From contig JALAHE010000014.1 of assembly GCA_022712075.1 (NCBI GenBank), positions 1 through 5,357 on the forward strand: DNA of 5,357 nt, read 5' to 3'. Under the pieces are notes generated by a model. The model was not told where the DNA came from. It saw only the letters and a list, made by a program, of their open reading frames with translations, and did no database searches. The DNA is from Galactobacter sp. (GTDB lineage Bacteria > Actinomycetota > Actinomycetes > Actinomycetales > Micrococcaceae). How positions within the stretch are numbered: the stretch's first letter is position 1; each line of letters starts with the position of its first letter. This document shows positions 1 to 4,405 of this stretch, piece after piece. The translations under genes and the position numbers were made by a program.

Positions 1-2194
1 CGGAGAAGACCTCGAGGAGGCCCGTGCCGATCTTCTTGCGCGTCATCTGCACGAGGCCGAGCGAGGTGACCTCGGCGACCTGATGCTTGGTGCGATCGCG
101 GCCGAGGCACTCGACGAGGCGGCGCAGCACCAGATCGCGGTTGGACTCCAGGACCATGTCGATGAAGTCGACAACGATGATGCCGCCCATGTCGCGCAGT
201 CGCATCTGGCGGACGATCTCCTCGGCCGCTTCCAGGTTGTTCTTGGTGACGGTCTCCTCGAGGTTGCCGCCCGAGCCGGTGAACTTGCCGGTGTTGACGT
301 CGATGACCGTCATGGCCTCGGTGCGATCGATCACGAGCGAGCCGCCGGAGGGCAGGTTCACCTTGCGATCGAGCGCCTTGCGGATCTGCTCGTCGATGCG
401 CAGCTCGGTAAAGGCGTCGCCCTCGCCGTCCCACTGGTGCAGGCGGTCAACGAGGTCGGGAGCCACGTAGGTCACGTAGGCCTCGATGGTGTCCCAGGCG
501 TGCTCGCCCTGGACGATGAGCTGCGAGAAGTCCTCGTTGAAGACGTCACGGACGACCTTGATGGTCAGGTCCGGCTCGGCGTAGAGCAGCTCGGGGGCGC
601 GGGTCTTGGTGGAGGTGGAGGCCTTGAGGATGCCCTCCCACTGAACGCGCAGGCGGTTGATGTCGTTCATCAGCTCCTGCTCGGCCGCACCCTCGGCGGC
701 CGTGCGCACGATGACGCCGGCCTTCTCGGGCAGGTGGTCCTTCAGGATCTTCTTCAGACGGTTGCGCTCCACGTCGGGGAGCTTGCGCGAGATGCCGGTC
801 ATCGAGCCGCCGGGCACGAACACGAGGTAGCGGCCCGGGAGCGAGATCTGGCTCGTCAGGCGGGCACCCTTGTGTCCCACGGGATCCTTGGTGACCTGCA
901 CCAGCACGGTGTCGCCCGACTTGAGGGCGTTCTCGATGCGGCGGGGCTTGCCGTCAAGCTTGGCGGCGTCCCAGTCGACCTCGCCGGCGTAGAGCACGGC
1001 GTTGCGGCCGCGCCCGATGTCGACGAAGGCAGCCTCCATGGAGGGCAGCACGTTCTGGACCTTGCCGACGTACACGTTGCCGATCATGGAGTCCTGCGTG
1101 GTGTGCGAGACGAAGTGCTCGGCCAAGACGCCGTCCTCCAGGACGCCGATCTGGATGCGCTCGTCCTTCTGGCGCACGACCATCTTGCGGTCGACCGACT
1201 CGCGGCGCGCGAGGAACTCGGCCTCGGTGATGCCGTGACGGCGACGGCCGGACTCGCGGGACTCGCGGCGGCGCTGGCGCTTGGCCTCGAGGCGCGTGGA
1301 GCCCTTGATGGACACGACGTGGTCGATCGGCTTCTCGCTCGCGGCGCGCGGGGCGCGGACGCGGGTGATGGTGCCCGGCGGGTCGGTCTCGTTGCCGCCC
1401 TCGATCTCCATGTCCTCGGTGCCGCGACGGCGACGACGGCGACGACGCGTGCCCTCCTCGGGTGCGTCCTCGTCCTCGGATGCCTCGGGGGCCGCGCTCA
1501 GGGCCAGGGCGAGCGACTCGGGGATCGCAAACGGGTCGAACACGACGGGCTCGACGGCTACCTCCGCCGCGGCGGCTTCGGGCTCCTCGGCGGAAGGCTC
1601 CACGGCGCCGGCGTCGGCGGCGGGTGCGGCCTCTTCGTGGACGCTCTCCTCGGTGGGGGCCTCGGCGACCGGCTCGGCGGCCTTCTTGGCGCGCGAACGA
1701 CGCGCCGGGGCCTTCTTCGCCGGGGCCGGCTCCTCGGTCTCGGCGGCGGCCTCGACAACGGCCTCCACCACGGGGGCCTCGGCGGTCTCGACGGCCGGCT
1801 CGGCGACCTTCTTGGCGCGCGAACGACGCGCCGGGGCCTTCTTCGCCGGGGCGGTCTCCGCCGCCTCGGCGGTGGTTCCCGTCTCGGCCACCGCGGCAAC
1901 GACGGCGTCGTCGGCAGCGGCGGAGGCCTTGGTCTTCTTGGCGGCCGGCTTGCGCGTGGCCTTCTTGGCCGGGGCGGTCTCCGCTGCCTCGGCGGCGGGA
2001 ACCGCGGCCTTGGCCGTGGCGGCGCTCTTGCTCGCGGTCTTCTTGGCGGGGGCCTTCTTGGCCGGCGCCTTCTTGGCGGGGGTCGCCTCGGCGGCGGTCT
2101 CCTGGACCGCCTCGCTGGGGCTGCCGGCCGGTGCGCTCGCGGCGCGGCGCGGCCGGCGGGCCGGGGTGGACGAAGACGTGCTGGTCTCAGCCAT
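1..2194 (-). CDS. rne: Ribonuclease E/G family endoribonuclease, 3' end missing
   Basis: Single-strand-specific endoribonuclease that cuts A/U-rich RNA and starts mRNA decay and rRNA/tRNA processing; a cytoplasmic enzyme. The visible part is 731 residues and leaves the window before the stop. Residues 1-340 are a low-complexity extension: six PAKK motifs (39-161), acidic Ala/Glu stretches and eight consecutive Arg (250-257). The S1-like fold spans about 349-455 (GNVYVGKV at 372, AFVDIGRGRNAVLY at 389). IVRT at 495-498 fits the 5'-monophosphate sensor (R497/T498, like E. coli R169/T170). The catalytic Mg ligands are Asp632 and Asn634 in IDVNTGKFTG and Asp676 in VVDFIDM. The Cys-based zinc-link expected soon after TRKKIGTG lies outside the window. 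The ATG at 2194 is chosen for its AGGAG five bases upstream. The N-terminal extension is typical of actinobacterial RNase E; family assignment is secure, and the choice of rne over rng rests on that architecture. Confidence 0.95.
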   Translation of the reverse strand, partial: MAETSTSSSTPARRPRRAASAPAGSPSEAVQETAAEATPAKKAPAKKAPAKKTASKSAATAKAAVPAAEAAETAPAKKATRKPAAKKTKASAAADDAVVAAVAETGTTAEAAETAPAKKAPARRSRAKKVAEPAVETAEAPVVEAVVEAAAETEEPAPAKKAPARRSRAKKAAEPVAEAPTEESVHEEAAPAADAGAVEPSAEEPEAAAAEVAVEPVVFDPFAIPESLALALSAAPEASEDEDAPEEGTRRRRRRRRGTEDMEIEGGNETDPPGTITRVRAPRAASEKPIDHVVSIKGSTRLEAKRQRRRESRESGRRRHGITEAEFLARRESVDRKMVVRQKDERIQIGVLEDGVLAEHFVSHTTQDSMIGNVYVGKVQNVLPSMEAAFVDIGRGRNAVLYAGEVDWDAAKLDGKPRRIENALKSGDTVLVQVTKDPVGHKGARLTSQISLPGRYLVFVPGGSMTGISRKLPDVERNRLKKILKDHLPEKAGVIVRTAAEGAAEQELMNDINRLRVQWEGILKASTSTKTRAPELLYAEPDLTIKVVRDVFNEDFSQLIVQGEHAWDTIEAYVTYVAPDLVDRLHQWDGEGDAFTELRIDEQIRKALDRKVNLPSGGSLVIDRTEAMTVIDVNTGKFTGSGGNLEETVTKNNLEAAEEIVRQMRLRDMGGIIVVDFIDMVLESNRDLVLRRLVECLGRDRTKHQVAEVTSLGLVQMTRKKIGTGLLEVFS
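1669..2040 (-). repeat. In-frame 41-42 codon repeat in the RNase E N-terminus
   Basis: Positions 1669-1726 and 1795-1852 are identical over 58 bases except one (1680/1806), with an offset of 126 bases, exactly 42 codons. A third, more diverged unit lies about 123 bases further: 1837-1875 and 1960-1998 match with three differences in 39 bases. Each unit encodes a basic box (PAKKAPARRSRAKK in the two close copies, PAKKATRKPAAKKTK in the third), then an Ala/Glu/Val acidic linker. The near-identity of the first two copies, including silent positions, points to recent duplication or gene conversion. The segment probably forms a disordered, RNA- or nucleoid-binding tail. Confidence 0.85.
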
Positions 2195-2199
2195 GTTTT

Positions 2200-2204
2200 C
2201 TCCT
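2200..2204 (-). promoter_or_regulatory. Ribosome binding site of the RNase E gene
   Basis: AGGAG on the minus strand, five bases (AAAAC) before the ATG at 2194. It fixes the start of the long N-terminal extension; the next in-frame ATG (Met262) would remove the whole Lys-rich region. Confidence 0.8.
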
Positions 2205-2366
2205 ACGCCAAAGGAACCCCCACAGCGGGTTTCTCCGACGGTGCGTGTCGGGTGGGTCTGCGCCAGGCGCCTCACGGCGAGTCGGGCGACCCCAAAAAGT
2301 CAGTGATTCCCCTGCCTGCGGCGCCGGTGGCTCCGCGGGAGGGTCGCTTTCGCATCCGTTCCCCCT

Positions 2367-2439
2367 GGCGCGAAATGCGCGCCCGGCCCGAGCTGCGGGC
2401 CTCGTGCGGTCGGCGCGTTCCCACGAAGGTGGGCCGCGC
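2367..2439 (-). promoter_or_regulatory. Hairpins in the putative RNase E leader
   Basis: Two stems lie in the region that would be transcribed before the RNase E start. Positions 2413-2439 form a two-part stem: GCGCG/CGCGC (2413-2417 with 2435-2439), a small internal loop, then CCCAC/GTGGG (2420-2424 with 2429-2433) closed by a four-base loop. Positions 2367-2383 form a six-pair GGCGCG stem with a five-base loop. By chance, GC-rich DNA makes such stems often, so a regulatory role (for example self-control by RNase E, as known in E. coli) is only a suggestion. Confidence 0.35.
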
Positions 2440-2516
2440 GATGTCTACGCCGAGGAGTTACGTCTTGAAAGCGGAGCGCCCACCGCTTCTGTGGTTGGCG
2501 GTGTGCACCCGCGCTC

Positions 2517-2525
2517 ATTCTCGCA
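2517..2525 (-). promoter_or_regulatory. Possible extended -10 promoter of the RNase E gene
   Basis: TGCGAGAAT on the minus strand resembles an extended -10 element (TGN followed by GAGAAT). No good -35 hexamer is seen 16-18 bases upstream. If used, transcription would start near 2510 and give an RNase E leader of about 315 bases. The call rests on motif resemblance alone. Confidence 0.3.
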
Positions 2526-2605
2526 CACGCGGACGCGGCAGGCCGGAGCGCCGCCGCGCGCTAGCACCCCACATCGCCGTAAGCTGAATTCGACACAGCG
2601 TCGAA

Positions 2606-2625
2606 GTGACCCCGATCGGGGTCGC
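2606..2625 (+). promoter_or_regulatory. Palindrome before the VKOR ribosome binding site
   Basis: Positions 2608-2623 are a perfect 16-bp palindrome (GACCCCGATCGGGGTC). As RNA it can form an eight-pair stem from 2606 to 2625 (with one G-U pair) closed by a GATC loop. It ends eight bases before the AAAGG ribosome binding site. It could be a dimeric-regulator operator or a leader hairpin affecting translation; the sequence does not decide between them. Confidence 0.5.
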
Positions 2626-2632
2626 AGAGTCG

Positions 2633-2637
2633 AAAGG
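2633..2637 (+). promoter_or_regulatory. Ribosome binding site of the VKOR gene
   Basis: AAAGG lies ten bases before the GTG at 2648. The alternative in-frame GTG at 2606 has no purine-rich site upstream and falls within the palindromic stem, so 2648 is preferred. Confidence 0.6.
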
Positions 2638-2647
2638 CACTCTCACC

Positions 2648-3295
2648 GTGAACGAGAGCATCACCGCCGTCTCCGGGGTTGCGACCCAACCGACGGACGA
2701 AACGCAGTCCCTGCCCTGGTGGGCCCGCCGGGTGGGCTTCGCCTGGATCACCATCATCACCGGGCTCGGTAGCCTCATCGCCGCCTCCATCCTGGTGGGC
2801 GAGCGCGTGCAGATCTACCTGGACGAGAACACCAGGACCAGCTGCGATTGGGGCGGGGCCTTCTCCTGTTCCTCCGTCATGAAGTCGGAGGCGGCGCAGG
2901 CCTTCGGTTTCCCGAACCCGTTCATCGGGCTCGTGGGCTTCACGGTGCTGATCGTGATCGGCGTGACGGTGCTCTCCGGCGCGTCGATGCCCCGCTGGTA
3001 CTGGATCGGCTTCCAGCTCGGCGTCCTGGCGGCCTTTGCCTTCCTCGTGTGGCTCTACTCCGAGGCCCTCTTCGTGATCGGCGCGCTGTGCATCTACTGC
3101 ATGATCTGCTGGCTCATGATGACGATCCTCATGTTCGTCTCCCTGGGTCGCTCCATCCTGACCGGCGTGCTTCCCGCGCCGCGCTGGGCCCAGTCCTGGG
3201 CCCGCGGATGGACCTGGGTCACCGCGATCATCGTGATCATCGCGTGCGCCGCCTCCATCCTGTTCCGCTTCATGGGGCTCCTGATTCCCGCCTAA
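2648..3295 (+). CDS. vkor: VKOR family membrane thiol-disulfide oxidase
   Basis: Vitamin K epoxide reductase homologue of 215 residues. Bacterial members reoxidise a DsbA-like thioredoxin-fold partner and pass electrons to quinone, driving disulfide formation outside the membrane. In Actinomyces oris a VKOR is known to recycle the oxidase MdbA, which folds pilins. Five hydrophobic helices are visible (about 30-52, 92-110, 119-137, 139-165, 190-212). The loop cysteine pair is C66 and C74, followed by SSVMKS with the family's conserved Ser. The quinone-proximal active site is CIYC, C148/C151. C154 makes a C-x2-C-x2-C pattern. The region before helix 1 is a short polar tail, with no fused thioredoxin domain. 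It is a single-gene unit, divergent from the RNase gene and convergent with ndk; no DsbA/MdbA partner lies in the window. The GTG start at 2648 is chosen over 2606, which would add 14 residues. Confidence 0.93.
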   Translation: MNESITAVSGVATQPTDETQSLPWWARRVGFAWITIITGLGSLIAASILVGERVQIYLDENTRTSCDWGGAFSCSSVMKSEAAQAFGFPNPFIGLVGFTVLIVIGVTVLSGASMPRWYWIGFQLGVLAAFAFLVWLYSEALFVIGALCIYCMICWLMMTILMFVSLGRSILTGVLPAPRWAQSWARGWTWVTAIIVIIACAASILFRFMGLLIPA

Positions 3296-3300
3296 GCCGA

Positions 3301-3316
3301 GCCCGGACGCCCGGGC
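3301..3316 (+). other. Small GC hairpin after the VKOR gene
   Basis: GCCCGG (3301-3306) pairs with CCGGGC (3311-3316) around a four-base loop, five bases after the VKOR stop. It may protect the transcript 3' end or mean nothing; the much stronger hairpin downstream is the likelier terminator. Confidence 0.3.
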
Positions 3317-3350
3317 GCCCACGCGTCGTCGAGCACCGGCGCCGCACGGC

Positions 3351-3404
3351 ACAACGCACAAGGGCCGCCTCCCCCGTTCCGGGGAGGCGGCCCTTGTGCG
3401 TTGT
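3351..3404. terminator. Perfect 24-bp hairpin, shared bidirectional terminator
   Basis: Positions 3351-3374 pair without a mismatch with 3381-3404 around a six-base loop. The stem sits 55 bases after the VKOR stop on the plus strand and 15 bases after the ndk stop on the minus strand, exactly where two convergent transcripts must end. There is no T-run on either side, which is common for actinobacterial terminators. The symmetry allows it to work in both directions. Confidence 0.88.
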
Positions 3405-3419
3405 CAGCTGCGGTGCGGC

Positions 3420-3839
3420 TCAGGCGCCGAACCAGATGCCGATCTCGCGCTCGGCGGACTCCGGCGAGTCGGAGCCGTGCACCAGGTTCTGCTGCACCTT
3501 CAGGCCCCAATCGCGGCCCAGGTCGCCACGGATGGTGCCGGGGGCGGCGAGGGTGGGTTCGGTCGTGCCGGCCAGCGAACGGAAGCCCTCGATGACGCGG
3601 TTGCCCTCGAGCACGACGGCGACGACGGGGCCGGACATCATGAACTCGACGAGCGGCTCGTAGAACGGCTTGCCCACGTGCTCGGCGTAGTGCTGCTCGA
3701 GCAGCTCACGGGAGGCGGCGAGCTGCTTGAGCTCGACGATGTCGTAGCCCTTGCGCTCGATGCGGGAGAGGATCTCGCCGGTCAGGTGGCGCTTGACGCC
3801 GTCCGGCTTCACGAGCACGAGGGTCCGCTCGAGGGACAT
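3420..3839 (-). CDS. ndk: Nucleoside diphosphate kinase
   Basis: Moves the gamma phosphate from ATP to other (d)NDPs through a phosphohistidine, balancing NTP and dNTP pools; cytoplasmic oligomer. The 139-residue length is usual. The N-terminus MSLERTLVLVKPDGV carries the family KPDG with Lys11. Further expected residues are Tyr51, Phe59, Arg87, Thr93, Arg104 and Asn118. The catalytic histidine is His121 in NLVHGSDS, the family signature, followed by the normal SAEREIGIWF end. The ATG at 3839 is supported by AAGGAG seven bases upstream; an open frame continues to 3896 but has no such site. ndk lies 129 bases after the DUF4233 gene with a hairpin between, so it probably has its own promoter, and it ends at the shared convergent terminator. 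Confidence 0.98.
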   Translation of the reverse strand: MSLERTLVLVKPDGVKRHLTGEILSRIERKGYDIVELKQLAASRELLEQHYAEHVGKPFYEPLVEFMMSGPVVAVVLEGNRVIEGFRSLAGTTEPTLAAPGTIRGDLGRDWGLKVQQNLVHGSDSPESAEREIGIWFGA

Positions 3840-3846
3840 GATGATT

Positions 3847-3852
3847 CTCCTT
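3847..3852 (-). promoter_or_regulatory. Ribosome binding site of ndk
   Basis: AAGGAG on the minus strand, seven bases before the ATG at 3839. It is the best Shine-Dalgarno match in the window and fixes the start ahead of the longer open frame. Confidence 0.88.
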
Positions 3853-3880
3853 GTGTGGAGGGGAAGTGTTCTCGAGGGCC

Positions 3881-3886
3881 AGTTTA
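3881..3886 (-). promoter_or_regulatory. Possible -10 element of the ndk promoter
   Basis: TAAACT on the minus strand fits the actinobacterial TANNNT -10 pattern and stands out as an A/T patch in GC-rich DNA. Transcription would start near 3874, leaving a leader of about 35 bases. No clear -35 box is seen; the expected place lies next to the terminator hairpin. Confidence 0.35.
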
Positions 3887-3899
3887 GTGCCACCAACGG

Positions 3900-3940
3900 C
3901 GAGGGGCCGACCCGGCGAATCTCGCCCGGTCGGCCCCTCG
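3900..3940 (-). terminator. Long hairpin after the folC-DUF4233 unit
   Basis: Thirteen base pairs (3900-3912 with 3928-3940), one C-C mismatch, then five more pairs around a three-base loop. It lies 28 bases after the DUF4233 stop and before the ndk leader, so it fits a rho-independent-type terminator for the upstream pair. No T-run follows it, so partial read-through into ndk is possible. Confidence 0.78.
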
Positions 3941-3968
3941 ACGGCGCGCCAGCGCGCTGCTGCCCCGC

Positions 3969-4403
3969 TTACTCGGGGTTGGCGGCCTCCCAGGCGGCCT
4001 GCTCGCGGGCGCGTTCGGCGTTGTCGCGATCCATCTGGCCACCCTTGACCATGGCGTAGGCCCAGGTCAGGCCAAAGGCGATGCCCACGATGAACATCAT
4101 CGGCTCGAGGATGCCCATCAGGATCAGCAGCACCTGCAGGCCCCAGCCCAGGGAGATGCCCCACGGCTTGTTGACCACGGCGCACGCCAGAACAAAGACC
4201 ACGGCGAGCACGCCGAAGGCGATGAGCAGCGGCAGCGCTCCGCCCTCGACCCGGCCGCGCAGGCCGAAGATCGCCAGGCCGGCGAAGAGCACCACGAGCG
4301 CCTCGAGCACCAGGATGGTGGAGGCGAACATGACACGGGAGCTGCGGCGGACCTTGGTCTGGCCCGGGCGCCACTCAAGCTGCTTGTTGTTCAGCTTCGC
4401 CAT
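3969..4403 (-). CDS. DUF4233 family integral membrane protein
   Basis: A 144-residue membrane protein of unknown function, recognised as DUF4233 by its pattern and its place directly after folC. A basic N-terminus (residues 1-23) is followed by four hydrophobic helices at about 24-47, 57-77, 83-101 and 101-118, then a charged cytoplasmic-type tail rich in Arg, Glu and Ala. Conserved-looking points are LE in helix 1, NKPWG before helix 3, GWGLQ in helix 3, EPMM at 100-103, and GLTWAYAMVKGGQMDRDN at the end. No catalytic motif is visible. The ATG at 4403 is used because GGAGG lies nine bases upstream; a TTG at 4409 overlapping the folC stop sits only three bases from that site. The two-base gap after folC implies coupled translation. 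A link to folate metabolism is inferred only from this pairing. Confidence 0.85.
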   Translation of the reverse strand: MAKLNNKQLEWRPGQTKVRRSSRVMFASTILVLEALVVLFAGLAIFGLRGRVEGGALPLLIAFGVLAVVFVLACAVVNKPWGISLGWGLQVLLILMGILEPMMFIVGIAFGLTWAYAMVKGGQMDRDNAERAREQAAWEAANPE

Positions 4404-4405
4404 GC

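Larger units (their letters stand above)
2195..2647. other. Divergent intergenic region, no gene seen
   Basis: About 450 bases separate the divergently read RNase E and VKOR genes. Short open frames here (for example minus strand 2300-2518) lack a ribosome binding site and family resemblance. The region contains several GC-rich hairpins, one candidate minus-strand -10 element, a 16-bp palindrome and the two ribosome binding sites. A weak plus-strand -10 candidate, TAAGCT at 2580-2585, lacks a recognisable -35 box. The content is best read as an RNase E leader plus the VKOR promoter region. Confidence 0.7.

Noticed and set aside
1424..1447. Triplet-type tandem repeat as a phase-variable tract
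   Set aside because: The mixed CGT/CGC codons encode eight Arg in frame; the bases are not a pure repeat and change in steps of three would not switch the gene off.
2300..2518. A 72-codon minus-strand frame in the intergenic region
   Set aside because: No ribosome binding site, no recognisable domain, Arg/Pro/Gly-rich composition as expected from random GC-rich DNA.
83..2587. An 834-codon open frame on the plus strand, plus other long plus-strand frames at 1281-2306 and 1462-2772
   Set aside because: They lie opposite or across the RNase E gene, whose minus-strand protein carries clear catalytic motifs. Their products are low-complexity and match no family. High GC content leaves antisense frames open.
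2561..3361. A 266-codon minus-strand frame opposite the VKOR gene
   Set aside because: Its product is charged and Gly/His/Glu-rich without a fold signature, and it runs antisense to a clear membrane protein and into the terminator hairpin.
3840..3896. A 19-codon upstream extension of ndk
   Set aside because: The strong AAGGAG at 3847-3852 sits right before the ATG at 3839, and the extension matches nothing at the N-terminus of the family.
3706..4374. A 222-codon minus-strand frame over the DUF4233 and ndk genes
   Set aside because: It overlaps two well-supported genes in another frame and crosses the terminator and ndk start; a shadow.
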